NCBI GenBank assembly: GCA_018350325.1
Contig: JAEVLN010000005.1
Span: 4,128,393 to 4,192,392, forward strand
DNA: 64,000 nucleotides
Reading direction: 5' to 3'
DNA from: Globodera rostochiensis
Lineage: Eukaryota; Nematoda; Chromadorea; Rhabditida; Heteroderidae
Under the pieces are notes generated by a model. It did no database searches and was not told the origin of the DNA. It saw nothing but the letters and a program-made list of their open reading frames with translations. Positions 21,668 through 31,519 of the stretch are shown piece by piece (position 1 is the first letter of the stretch; each line of letters opens with the position of its first letter). The translations under genes and the position numbers were made by a program.

Positions 21668-22131
21668 CTCAAACAACACGGCGACGTCCAAATGCCGAAC
21701 GATCCTACGAAATTTTCCGCATTGTCACGTCACGCCGATGCGCAAATGGAATTGGACGAGAGCTCAGAATTAATTGAAATAGATTTACATACGCCGAGGA
21801 CACTTGGGAGACTGAAGAAAGCATCGCAAGGGTCAGTTTTAATTTAATTTTAAAATAGTATTATAATTAATTAATACTGCTTTCAATCTTTTAAAATTTG
21901 TGGGAAAAACTTACTTTTTTTTTATTTTTTGTTTAGCAAGCTCCTTTAATCTCCCGCATCTGGCAGTCGCTCCATGATGCGGGGAACACACCACCGCACT
22001 ACTACAATTTTCCATTGCGTCCAACCGACTGGATGACGAACGTGCGCGCCGGCCGCCACCTTCCAGAGGTGGAGTCAGCGTATCTTGGAGGTGGAGGCCG
22101 GCGCGGGCGCGCGCGACGACAAATATGTTAG
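20985..22131 (+). pseudogene. RING-like / Q-rich / chromodomain gene, decayed
   Basis: An open frame up to about 21375 holds a RING-like cysteine/histidine cluster (DCFCSDEL, then CCPGESHVGC, AAHC, CPYCG). A possible donor (GTGAAA, 21376) and acceptor (TTTTCAG before 21533) lead to a frame reading PSPRTPSPPIQED, Gln/His runs, then a chromodomain: RSYEIFRIVTSRRC, GIGRELRIN, a stop, FTYAEDTWETEESIAR. A phase-0 splice (exon 21937..22131) continues QAPLISRIWQSLHD as expected for the chromodomain end helix, then a Gly/Arg tail and TAG. Two TGA codons (21577, 21775) break this frame; the second stands where chromodomains have the Trp of the W-K-G motif. Chromodomains bind methylated histone tails, and Polinton integrases also carry one, so this may be element-derived or a captured host gene. 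Upstream exons unseen. Confidence 0.6.
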
Positions 22132-22196
22132 TTAAACTTTATTTTTTGATTGGTAAAAATTTCAAATTTAAATTAAGTCGACGATGGACTGGCGGC

Positions 22197-22301
22197 GGCG
22201 GACCAACATGGACAAATCGGACAACCTGAAGAACCTGAAGAGCCTGGAAACCCTGGACAGCCCGGATCGCCTGGAAACCCTGGACAGCCTGTATCGCCTG
22301 G
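22197..22301 (+). pseudogene. Collagen-like Gly-X-Y fragment
   Basis: One frame reads GQIGQPEEPEEP then GNPGQPGSPGNPGQP and VSPG: a Gly-X-Y run in which some Gly codons (GGA) have become GAA, GAG or GTA. It ends at a possible GTAATT donor. It resembles a nematode cuticle-collagen exon in decay. The opposite strand also reads Gly-X-Y, as expected from complementing GGN-CCN codons. Confidence 0.45.
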
Positions 22302-22433
22302 TAATTTGTAAAAAAAATTTTTTTTTTGAAAAACGGACCCTCCTCCCCCTACCCCTCGCCGCTGCATCGCATGCCGCGGCTCCCTCAAAGAGAGTCAGAC
22401 GCCTCTCAGATCTCACGGACCCCCTCCCCCTGA

Positions 22434-22857
22434 AGTATCGATTACGCAATGCGCGGCATATTATGCCACGGCATCATCAGAGAGACCCCCCCCCCCCATA
22501 GGCACAGGATCCCGAACTGACATGCCCGAAAAAACCCATTAATCATTTTCACACCTAATGTCCCTCCCCACACCTCCCCCTAAACCCTTTGGGTGGCGGC
22601 ACCCCTCAAAGGGTCCAAAGGCACCGACTCCCGCACAAACCAGTGCCATAGGCACCGGCTTGTGCGGGAAAATCTATTAATCATCTGACACCTTTCGAGG
22701 CCCCCCCCCTAAACCCTTTGGGCGGCGGCACCCCTCAAAGGGCCTAACCGTCCACAAAGGTACCGACTCCCGCAAAAACCGTGCCATAGGCACCGCTTTG
22801 TGCGGGAAAATTTACCGCACTTTCACACCTTCTAACGGTCACGGTTATCTAACTACT
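22434..22857. repeat. Right terminal inverted repeat of the 3.3-kb element
   Basis: Complement of the left terminus, slightly shorter (one hairpin unit fewer and a small deletion near 22615). Its C run at 22487 corresponds to the G run at 19957. Confidence 0.85.
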
Positions 22858-23593
22858 CTCTTACCCAAGAATCGTATCTGTACAGTACTTATTTATCAGA
22901 AATGTACTGATTTCAGCTCGGCGTATTGGTTTTTGTACTGATTTTCAGGATAATTCGAATTTTTGGCCAAATTTAGTCGGAAATTCAAAAATTTTCTCGG
23001 CCGCGCCTATCGGCACCGCTAACCCCCCCCCCCATCCCTACTAAAACAGAATTACCCAAAAAAATTGAATTTTGAAATCGAAAATCGGCAAAATTTTCGG
23101 AAATCCATGCCCAGAAGTGAAGCAGAATTCTCAAAAAATTATTAATTTTTAAACTAGGGTAGCTCCTTGAGCCCCAAAATTGGGTCGTCGTCCCCGACCT
23201 CGACATGGGCAACCCCGAATTGTTGAGAAAAATTGTTGACGGAGAGAAATATGTATGGTTAAAATACGCACATTTCATGCAAAAAATAAAGATTTACTAT
23301 ATTTTGAGTCATTTTTTAAAACATCTGATATTTTGATCCCAAAATCTGATATTTTTATTCCAATCCGCGCCAAAGGACAATCCTACACCGGAAATTGGTG
23401 CCATTTCCTCCAATTGTGACCAATAATTTAGGGTTGGCAGAAATTCGGAAAATGATTGCCACCATTCATTGATTTTCTGAGTAACTCCAAAAATATTTAT
23501 TATTTGCATTAATTCGGGCTAAACAATTCATCATTTTAGTTATTTTATTTTAATTACGAAATATTCTCATATAAATCCCAACATTATCCCAAG
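22858..23593. repeat. Right arm continued: repeat A and shared 5' flank
   Basis: Inverse of 8908..9945: TTACCCAAGAATCGTATCTG, TACTGATTTCAGCTCGGCG, the poly-C run at 23020, repeat A at 23150..23300, then the 5' flank of copy 6 with TATAAATCCCAACATTATCC at 23572. Confidence 0.75.
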
Positions 23594-24570
23594 ATGAATA
23601 AGTTTTGGATTTTAATTTTGGTGGCATTTTTTGCAACAAATTCCCTGGACAAAGCCGAATCCGTTAAATTGGAACTCAAAACTTTTGATGAAATATTCGG
23701 AGAAGGCTGGTGGGACAAAGGTGAAGCCGAAGATTTGAAAACGCCGGCGCCAACAAACTTTGGACAAAATGTCCATCACCAAATCGACCGACAGAACACC
23801 CAAATTGGTTAAATTGAACCCAATTCAACTGATCTTCTTGGACAAATTGAACTCAATTCAAGTGATCAGAATCCTCCTCTTCTCACAGAGCCTGATCACT
23901 CTGATAATGCTGAAAATGAGCAAAAACGTAAAATTGTTGACAAATTCCACGCAATGAAAGAAGAATTAAAGCAAAACGGAAAATTGTCGACAAAAGAAAG
24001 AACTAAAGTTGAGAATGAAATCGCTAAACATTTAAAAGTCAATCGCGAAAAAATATATAAATGGAAAAAAGAATTTGGCCTAAGTCAAAGTAATCCAAAA
24101 AATGAGCGAAAAAATTTGGTTGAAAAATTTGATCAAATGAAAGCCGAGTTAAAGCGGGACGGATTCAAAAACTCTCAAAATAAATTAGATAAAACTGTCG
24201 CAAAAGAGTTGGGCCTCAGTTTTACAACAATTTACAAATGGAAAAGTGAACTTGGCCAAACCAGTGAGTATTTCGAGCCCAATTTATTATTTATTTATTT
24301 TAATTAAAATTATTTAACAGAACCACAACATAACCATAACGAACAAAAGGAATTGATGAAACATTATTACGAAATTAAAGACCAAACCCCCCAAATTAGT
24401 GACAAGGACATTGCCAAAATGTTGAAAATTGGAAAAAACACTTTGTTTAGATGGAAAAAAACAATTTAAACGACAGCAATTGCATCCAATTTTTGTTGAT
24501 GGACATTCTGTGGAAGAGAATGCCGTGGCAAATGTTCAGGAAATAGGGCACTCGAATTCGGGAAGTATTT
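23594..24570 (+). pseudogene. Triple-HTH secreted family, copy 6 (nonsense and frameshift)
   Basis: Signal peptide MNKFWILILVAFFATNS and GEGWWDKGEAEDLKTPAPTN are normal. A TAA at 23810..23812 (TTGGACAAA in sisters, TTGGTTAAA here) ends the frame after RQNTQIG. The same frame stays open beyond it through both HTH units (HLKVNREKIYKWKKEFG and AKELGLSFTTIYKWKSELG) to 24263. The intron is 24264..24320 (GTGAGT..TTTAACAG). In exon 2 an extra A in the run before CAATTTAAACG (near 24467) shifts the frame and ends the protein inside HTH unit 3. The remaining tail can be read in another frame to about 24570. It is the inverted-duplicate partner of open copy 4. Confidence 0.85.
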
Positions 24571-25568
24571 GAATAAAGGTCAATGTGATGCCCCGTGTTG
24601 TTGTTGTTGCTATTTTATTGGCATTTTCAGCCTATTAATTATATTCCTTTTAATTTTATGCTTTTCCTTTTTTTGGAATGCTTGTTGCTATTGATATAAA
24701 AATGTTCTGTCGGATCAGAAAGCGGGCTAAAATCAAGAACGCTGCTAAAAATGGGCTGTGATTTTTGAATAAAATTTTTCATTGAATGAGGTGAATTTAT
24801 TTATTTATATTAAATTTTCATAATTTTTCTCGTTAAAGATTCCTGTAAAAAAATTTAACGGGATTTTTATGGAAATCCCGTTCGTGTTCCCGTGCAGAAA
24901 TTTTTGCAAAAAAAAATAGTTTTGTTAAGAGTACTCCCCCATTTTTGCTTCAGAAACCCTTTTTAGTCCTGTTTTTAGCTTTTTTCTGAGGCGGGGGGGA
25001 GGGGTGGGGGGGGGTTGAAAAATTTGAATTTTATGGTTTTTGGAGATGGGGACCATAATTCAGAACCGTATTTGAGATACCGGGGACGACAACCTTATAA
25101 CATTTTCTGGTTTCTGATTAGGGGCACCAGAATTCTGGTTTTTAAAAAGGTGGCCAGAGCACATCCCTTCCCTCCACCTCCTCCCAAAAATATTTCAGAA
25201 ACTAATGCGCAAAAAAATATCTCCTATAATCATTGAATGTTTGAGAGATTATAATTGAAAAATTTTATTTTGTTGAAAAATCTGAAAATTTCCCGTTAAA
25301 ATTATTTGATTGAAAATTTAATATAAATCTCACTAAATTCAGATTAGCCCTAGCAAATTCTGATAACGCGGCCAGAAATTGTCACCACTTTCTTTAATGT
25401 GATCAATAATTTTAGGGTTGGCAGAAATTTGAAAAATGATTGCCACCATTCATTGATTTTCTGCGTAACTCCAAAAATCTTTATTATTTGCATTAATTTA
25501 TTCACCATTTTTGTAGTTTTATTTCATTCAAAAAATATTCTCATATAAACCCAAACAATTATCCCAAT
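24571..25568. repeat. Shared 3' flank of copy 6, then 5' flank of copy 7
   Basis: 24571..25080 is the inverse of 7210..7871. 25380..25568 is the family 5' flank (GGGTTGGCAGAAATTTG, ATTTGCATTAATTT, TATAAACCCAAACAATTATC). Between them AT-rich DNA without a gene. Confidence 0.7.
25544..25549 (+). promoter_or_regulatory. TATA-like box of copy 7
   Basis: TATAAA 20-25 bp before the ATG at 25569, in the conserved upstream block. Confidence 0.5.
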
Positions 25569-26560
25569 ATGAATGAGTTTTGGATTTTAATTTTCGTGTC
25601 AATCATCGCAACAAATTCCCTGGACAAAGCCAAATCCGTTAAATTGGAGCCCAAAACATTTGATGAAATATTCGGAGAGGGCTGGTGGGACAAAGGTGAA
25701 GCCGAAGATTTGAAAACGCCGGCGCCAACAAACTTTGGACAAAATGTCCATCACCAAATCGACCGACAGAACACCCAAATTGGACAAATTGAACCCAATT
25801 CAACTGATCAGAATCCTCCTCTTCTCACAGAGTCTGACTACTCTGATAATGCCAAAAATGGAGAAAACGAAATAATGAAAGAAATTACTTCAAACGCTGA
25901 AAATGAGCAAAAACGTAACATTATCGACAAATTCCAAGCAATAAAAGAAGAATTAAAGCAAAAAGGAAAATTCCCTAGGAAAGAAAAAACTCAAATTGAA
26001 CAGAAAATTGCAAAACAATTGGGAGTCAATCGCACAAAAATATTTGAATGGAAGAAAGAATTTGGCCTAAGTCGAAAAGTGTTATATGAAAAAAAAGAAC
26101 GTAAACATTTTGTAGAAAAATTTGATCAAATGAAAGCCGAGTTAAAGCGGGCCGGACTCAAAAACTCTTATAAGCACGAAATTGATGAAACTGTCGCAAA
26201 AGAATTGGGCATAACTGATAGAACAATTTACAGGTGGAAACGAAAACTTGGCCAAACCGGTGAGTCTTTCTTTTATTAATTTATTTATATTAATTAAATT
26301 CTTTTACAGAACCACAAAATAAACTCTCCCACAGCGAACAAAAGGAATGGATGAAAGGTTATTATGAAATTAAGGACCAAAATCCTAAAATTAGTGATAA
26401 GGAAATTGCCAAAATGTTGAAAATTGGTAGAACCACTTTGGTTAGATGGAAAAAGCAATTTAAACAACAGCAATTTCGTCCAAATTCTGTCAATTCTGTG
26501 GAAGAAAATGCCGTGGCAAAAGTTCAGGAAATTGGGAATTCAAATTCGGGGAGTATTTGA
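25569..26560 (+). CDS. Secreted triple-HTH protein, copy 7 (open, 313 aa)
   Basis: Exon 1 25569..26259, intron 26260..26309 (GTGAGTC..TTTTACAG, phase 1), exon 2 26310..26560. Signal peptide MNEFWILIFVSIIATNS; FDEIFGEGWWD at 31-41; a single PNSTDQ repeat at 76-81 followed by PPLLTESDYS. An extra charged segment at 95-116 (NAKNGENEIMKEITSNAENE) is found only in some members. HTH units are about 115-168 (QLGVNRTKIFEWKKEFG), 176-230 (LGITDRTIYRWKRKLG) and, in exon 2, KMLKIGRTTLVRWKKQF. The tail VNSVEENAVAKV lacks the DGH found in most copies, like copy 3, its inverted-duplicate partner. Open throughout, with good splice sites and a near TATA box. Confidence 0.85.
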
Positions 26561-26582
26561 TTATGAAATGAACTGTTTCAAT

Positions 26583-26818
26583 TAGGATGGCACGGGACCG
26601 GGACTTTTGGGAAAAGCCGGGATCGGGACCAAGATTTTCAACCGTGGACTTTTCAAGGGACATTTTTTTTATAACGGTCAATGGTAAACAAAAAATTTTT
26701 TTTATATTCAAAAATATCTTTCACACTAACTTTAATTGGGCATTTATTTTTGATAAAACCGGGACCTAAAACCCAGGGAAATTCCGTCCTGGCCCGATAC
26801 CGGTCCCGTGCTACCCTA
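26583..26818. mobile_element. hAT-like MITE, GCACGGGACCGG family
   Basis: Inverse copy of 5738..5959, starting TAGGATGGCACGGGACCG after GTTTCAAT (26575..26582) and ending GGTCCCGTGCTACCCTA. The right-hand target duplication has been replaced by about 20 bp of other sequence, so the insertion was inherited through the inverted duplication. Confidence 0.75.
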
Positions 26819-28645
26819 AGCAATGATGTGGAAAAATGATTTGGCATTTAATGATTTTATTGATAAGTATCTGGCAAATTTTGCACGTCAATCTTAATTA
26901 TTTTCATGTTTAGCTAACCAAACAAATTAAACAAAATTGGTACCATCCGACAAGTTTAATAATTAAATTCAGCCTCCCCCCCCCCAAAAAATGAAGTTGA
27001 GCAAAGTTCTGCAGTTTGCTGGTCCAAATTTCTTAACAAATTTAGTCAAATTCAAAGTTTTCTCGGCGGCGCTTATCGGCACCGTTGACGCCCCTCTCCT
27101 CCGACCCAGAAGCTTAAAATAGGCCTAAAAACGGCAGTTGGAGCAAAAAGAAACTAATTCTTAACAAATGGGTTATTTTTGCGTGATTTTCTCATAGTTT
27201 GTTTGTCTTCAGGCTGACCCCTCCCCCACTGAAAATGTTTTCAAACTGACGCCTGGGGGGGGGGGGGTTATAATTTATATGTGTCACCCGTATCCCCCTA
27301 AAGTCGATTCGTTCCTCCGGGCTCTAACTAAAGGGTGTCAAAACATCAGTGAGTGGACAACATCAGCAGTCAACACAACGGGTCCCGTATTGAATGTGTA
27401 TATGTGAATACCGTATCCCACAGATTGTTGTCACCAATACCGTCGTCATGATTCAGCAGACCTTGGACCCCGGGATGAAAATAATTTTTTAATCCCCCTC
27501 CTCTCGAAATCTAAGGCAGATAGGGCTAGGACACCACCCCCCACCCCACAGTAAAGCAGAATTCTCAAAAAAAAATTACATTTTATTTGTGAAAATTTAG
27601 TTACGCATCAATCGACTTTTTTGGCTCCCCCCCCCCCCAAGAAACGAAGCAGAATTCTCAGAAAAATTTGCATTTTTGAAAATCTAAAAATCGGAAAAAT
27701 TTTTTGAAATGTTTACGCAATTTTCCTAACAAATAATGTTAAAAATTTGAAAAAAATTTCCAAATGGTGTGGAGAAAATATTCTTTTGGAAAATTTTGTA
27801 AGAAAAATGCAATAATACCCAAAAAAACACCCCCCAAAATCCAACTTTTTTGGAAAAAAGTGATTAAGAAAAACGATAAAATGCATAAAATTGTCATCGA
27901 AATGTGCAGAAGAAAAATCGAGAAATGGTTGCATAGACAAATTTGTGCAAGTTATCGGGAAAGATTTGTTGTGAGTTTGTTTAAGGAGAAAAGGATTTAA
28001 TTTCAGTTTTTGAAAATTTACCGCGATTTAATGGTATTTTTTGGTCAAAACCGGTAACGGTAAAACCCGGTAAATTTACCGATTTACTGTTACCGGTCGT
28101 TTTGGGCCACGAACGGTAAAAAATCGGTAACGGTATTTACCGTTACCGTTACCGGGAAATGCCATTTGCCAAACACTAATATAAATGTTTAAAAAAATGC
28201 AAAGACAAACATGTAAAAATATTAAGATGTAAAAAGATAGTGTTTTTATTTTATCTTTGGGGCCGAAACGTCTTGGGGCGAATGGCGGAGACGAATCGTC
28301 TGAGCGGCCGAAATGTCTCGAGTTGACAAAATTCTCTACAAAATTGCTTTTAAAGCTAAGCTCTGCGCCCCTTTCCGAGGAGGGCCGGAAAGCTCTATGC
28401 TTTTAAAAGCTATTGTCAAGCCAATGCTAAAGAATTAGAAACTTCATGAAAAGTTCCATATTTCAAAAAAGGGTGCTTTTTTTCACATTAAACTTTTTAA
28501 AAAGAAATTGAATGACTTTTTCCCCCAAATGATCCTTCTTATTTGTTAGAGATTTCGAATGGCCCTTATTTGTTTGATTTGGTTTTTCAAATTTTAGAAT
28601 TTCCAAAATTACCCGGGTAATTCCATCAAAAATTACCCGTAACAT
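26819..28645. other. Outer right arm, then unassigned DNA
   Basis: 26837..27020 is the inverse of 5545..5735 (TGTTTAGCTAACCAAACAAAT, AAAATTGGTACCATCCGACAA, GAGCAAAGTTCTGCAG). 27290..27330 is the inverse of 4835..4860. 27385..27490 recurs directly at 31435..31525. 28015..28165 is packed with GGTAACGGTA/TTACCG words, another word-iterating patch. No gene supported. Confidence 0.55.
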
Positions 28646-29188
28646 AAACCAAAATACAATTGGAAACAGACAAACAAAATACAATTGTTGGAAATGAAAC
28701 AGACAACCAAAATACAATTGTTGGAACCAAAATACAATTGTTGGAAATTAAACCAAAATACAATTGTTGGAAATTAAACCAAAACACAATTGTTGGAAAT
28801 TAAACCAAAATACAATTGTTGGAAATTAAACAAAAACACAATTGTTGAAAATTCAACCAAAATATAATTGTTGGAAATTAAACAGACAACCAAAATACAA
28901 TTGTTGGAACCAAAATACAATTGTTAGAACCAAAATACAATTGGTGGAAATTAAACCAAAATACAATTGTTGGAACTTAAACAAAAACACAATTGTTGAA
29001 AATTAAACCAAAATACAATTGTTGGAAATTAAACAGACAATTAAAATACAATTGTTGGAAATTAAACAGACAACCAAAATACAATTGTTGGAAATTAAAC
29101 AAACAACCAAAATATAATTGGAAACAGACAACAAGAATACAATTGTTGTGACATCCAAAATACAATTGTTGGATATTAAACCAAAATA
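28646..29188. repeat. Minisatellite, ACCAAAATACAATTGTTGGAAATTAA units
   Basis: About twenty tandem units of roughly 26 bp (shorter 18-bp and longer 30-bp variants with CAGACA), each centred on the CAATTG palindrome. The QLYFGCLFNF translation on the minus strand is a by-product. Confidence 0.9.
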
Positions 29189-29552
29189 ATTATATCGTAA
29201 ATGTTTGGTTTGGTTAGATTTGAAAGAAGTTATAACAAAAAAACAATTGAAAACGGGAACGAGTTGGCCGGGAACGAGTTGGCTCTGTCCCTTAATACCC
29301 GTACCCGCAAACTCCTCCGCCCGACTAAATTCGGCAATGCCCTCGCTCCTCCGTCTCCTTTTGTCACTGCCAAATCAAGTCGAGTTTTTTTTCGCAATTT
29401 GTATTTTTGTCTTTTATTTCAAGAAATAATAATCTTTTTAGGCCATAGCATTTTGCGATATTTCCAATTTTAATGCGATTTTTGCAATGTTTATAAGAAA
29501 AATTATTGTAAAAAAAGCAACAAAATGACTAGAGCAATGATCGGATCAAAAG
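29189..29552. other. No gene seen
   Basis: A G+C-richer stretch (29260..29390) is open in two frames for under 95 codons but shows no recognisable protein; the rest is AT-rich. Confidence 0.4.
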
Positions 29553-29825
29553 CTAACAACAGTTGAACTTAAAAAAAAATATTTGGTGCCATTCTAAAAT
29601 AAGTTTAGCGAGTCGTATACTCCCCCGGCAGTGATCCCCGACTGATGCCGTTTTGGTCCACACCAGGTAACCGTGTTGCTTGTTGTGCAAAATGCTCAGA
29701 TCACGCTTGTCGCCCAACAAACAGCCGAACACGCCCAACTCAGCGACCACGTCGGAAAGGACGGGCTCTTCATGTGTAATTCTGTCAATGACAAATGCAT
29801 GCATATTTTCAACAAGATGTTCCAT
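29553..29825 (-). CDS. Unrecognised exon-like ORF
   Basis: From ATG 29825 the minus strand reads MEHLVENMHAFVIDRITHEE, PVLSDVVAELGVFGCLLGDK, RDLSILHNKQHGYLVWTKT and ASVGDHCRGSIR before the sequence turns AT-rich. Codon composition over 29600..29825 is coding-like, and third positions are GC-rich compared with the surroundings. A GTATAC donor at about 29620 could end the exon. No partner exon was found within 1 kb, so this is likely a gene fragment carried in a duplicated block. No known domain recognised. Confidence 0.4.
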   Translation of the reverse strand: MEHLVENMHAFVIDRITHEEPVLSDVVAELGVFGCLLGDKRDLSILHNKQHGYLVWTKTASVGDHCRGSIRLAKLILEWHQIFFFKFNCC

Positions 29826-30460
29826 TTCTATTTTTTAAATTGCGGATTGATCCGAAAACATATCCGCGGAACAGCCAAAAATCTATTGTCATGGGCAACC
29901 CCGAATTGTTGAGAAAAATTGTTGGTGGAGAGAAATATGGTTAAAATACGCACATTCATGCAAAAAAAATAAAGATTTACTATATTTTGAGCCATTTTTG
30001 CCCAGAAGTGAAAGAATTTTCAAAAAATTAATTTTTAAACTAGGGTAGCTCTTCGAGCCCAAAAATTGGGTCGTCGTCCCCGACCTCGACATGGGCAAGC
30101 CCGAATTGTTGAGAAAATTGTTGACGGAGAGAAATATGGTTAAAATACGCACATTCATGCAAAAAAATAAAGATTTACTATATTTTGAGCCATTTTTTAA
30201 AATGTGCTGATTTTTGATCCCAAAATCTGATATTTTGATTCCAATCCGCCCCACAGGAAATCGGTGCCATTTCCTCCAATTGTGACCAATAATTTAGGGT
30301 TGGCAGAAATTCGGAAAATGATTGCCACCATTTATTGATTTTCCAAGTGACTCCAAAGAATTTTATTATTTGCATTAATTTGGGCTAAACAATTCACCAT
30401 TTTAGTTATTTTATTTTAATTACGAAATATTCTCATATAAATCCCAATAATTATCCCCAG
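29826..30460. repeat. Repeat A (two inverted units) and shared 5' flank
   Basis: Repeat A in the minus orientation at 29888..30000 and 30040..30190 (CCCCGACCTCGACATGGGCAA), then the family 5' flank with CATATAAATCCCAATAATTATCC just before 30461. Confidence 0.7.
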
Positions 30461-30900
30461 ATGAATGAATTTTGGATTTTAATTTTTGGGTCAATCATCG
30501 CAACAAATTCCCTGGACAAAGCCGAATCCGTTAAATTGGAACTAAAACTTTTGATGAAATATTCGGAGAAGGCTGGTGGGACAAAGGTGAAGCCGAAGAT
30601 TTGAAAACGCCGGCGCCAACAAACTTTGGACAAAATGTCCATCACCAAATCGACCGGCAGAACACCCAAATTGGACAAATTGAACCAAATTCAACTGATC
30701 AGCTTGGACAAATTGAACCCAATTCAACTGATTGGGGACATTGCCAAAATGTTGAATATTGGAACACGCACTTTGTGTAATTGGAAAACCCAATTTAAAC
30801 AACAGTAATTTTATCCAAATTCTGTGATGGACATTCTGTGGAAGAGAATGCCGCGGTAAATGTTCAGGAAATAGGACACTCGAATTCGGGAAGTATTTGA
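30461..30900 (+). pseudogene. Triple-HTH secreted family, copy 8 (internal deletion)
   Basis: MNEFWILIFGSIIATNS and the first mature residues are normal. A 1-bp loss (GGAACTAAAACTTTTG near 30545) then shifts the frame. After GQIEPNSTDQLGQIEPNSTD the sequence jumps straight to the third HTH unit (WGDIAKMLNIGTRTLCNWKT), so HTH units 1 and 2 and the intron are missing. The tail reaches DGHSVEENAAVNVQEIG only with further indels, stopping first at TAA after FKQQ. A clean dead copy. Confidence 0.85.
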
Positions 30901-31117
30901 ATGAAGCTCAATGTGATGCCCCGTTGTTGTTGTTGTTGCTTTTATTGCCTTTTCAACCCTGCCTATTAATTATATTCCTTTAAATTTTATGCTTTTCCTT
31001 TTTTTGTTTGCTTGTTGCGATTGACACTGAGAAAAAAAAAGACGTTTTGCCCATAAATTTCGCCCACATTTAATAAAAGCTTGGGTGAATAAATTTGAAA
31101 TTAAGCCTAGGTAAATT
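30901..31117. repeat. Shared 3' flank, partial
   Basis: 30901..31020 matches the 3' flank of copies 4, 6 and 9 (TGATGCCCCGTTGTTGTTG, CTATTAATTATATTCC); the similarity then ends. Confidence 0.6.
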
Positions 31118-31171
31118 GAATATGCCAAAATGTTGAAAATTGGAAAAGACACTTTGATTAGATGGAAAAAG
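31118..31171 (+). pseudogene. HTH unit 3 fragment of the family
   Basis: Reads A-K-M-L-K-I-G-K-D-T-L-I-R-W-K-K, the core of the third HTH unit, without flanking family sequence on either side. Confidence 0.7.
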
Positions 31172-31190
31172 TTCCGTATTGGATGTGCAT

Positions 31191-31429
31191 CAGGGATGTC
31201 AATCGCGCCGGAAAAAAAGCGATCGGCGATATGCGATAAGCGATATCGAATTTTCTAATGCGATAGCGATATGCGATTCGCGATAAAAGCGTTTTCCAAT
31301 GCGATAGCGATATGCGATTGGCGATAAACTCATTTTCCAATTCGATAGCAATACGCGATAGGCGATATGCCCAAAAAAGGCGATAAATACGATAATATCG
31401 CGCGATAGCGATAGCGATTGATATCCCTG
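31191..31429. mobile_element. hAT-like MITE made of GCGATA words
   Basis: Termini CAGGGATGTCAATCGCG and CGATTGATATCCCTG, with the exact 8-bp duplication ATGTGCAT on both sides (31183..31190 and 31430..31437). The 239-bp interior is mostly GCGATAGCGATATGCGAT words. It split a sequence that is intact at 27385 (CCGTATTGAATGTGTATATG). Confidence 0.85.
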
Positions 31430-31519
31430 ATGTGCATGTACTCCGTATCCCCTCACAGAATGTTGTCTCCAATGTCGTTGTGGTGAGATTAAGCAGACTT
31501 TGGACCCCCGGGATGAAAA

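Larger units (their letters stand above)
19554..22857. mobile_element. 3.3-kb long-TIR element, Polinton/Maverick-like in form
   Basis: Ends are AGTAGTTAGATAACCGTGAC and its exact complement, flanked by the 6-bp direct repeat CTCTTA (19548..19553 and 22858..22863). The inverted similarity runs on for about 460 bp on the left (to about 20020) and 425 bp on the right (from about 22434), with internal CCCGCACAAACC/GGTTTGTGCGGG hairpins. Long inverted termini beginning AG with 6-bp duplications are the described hallmark of Polintons (Mavericks). The element is far too short for an autonomous one and shows no polymerase, protease, ATPase or capsid gene, so it would be a deletion derivative. The interior holds a G-rich patch, a 58-bp tandem repeat, a decayed RING-like/chromodomain gene and a collagen-like fragment. 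The empty site survives at about 9943. The Polinton assignment is inference. Confidence 0.75.

Noticed and set aside
21518..21847. Poly-Ser/Ile frame and Ala/Ser frame over the CAG/CAT repeats
   Set aside because: The third frame gives Gln/His runs and leads into the chromodomain; the other two are shifted readings of the same repeats.
22173..22388. Minus-strand Gly-X-Y ORF (GDTGCPGFPGDPGCPG)
   Set aside because: Complementing GGN-CCN codons again yields Gly/Pro triplets; the plus-strand reading has collagen-type Gly-Asn-Pro-Gly-Gln-Pro units and is preferred.
28646..29188. CRISPR array
   Set aside because: Units are contiguous with no unique spacers, lengths vary, and the sequence is eukaryotic.
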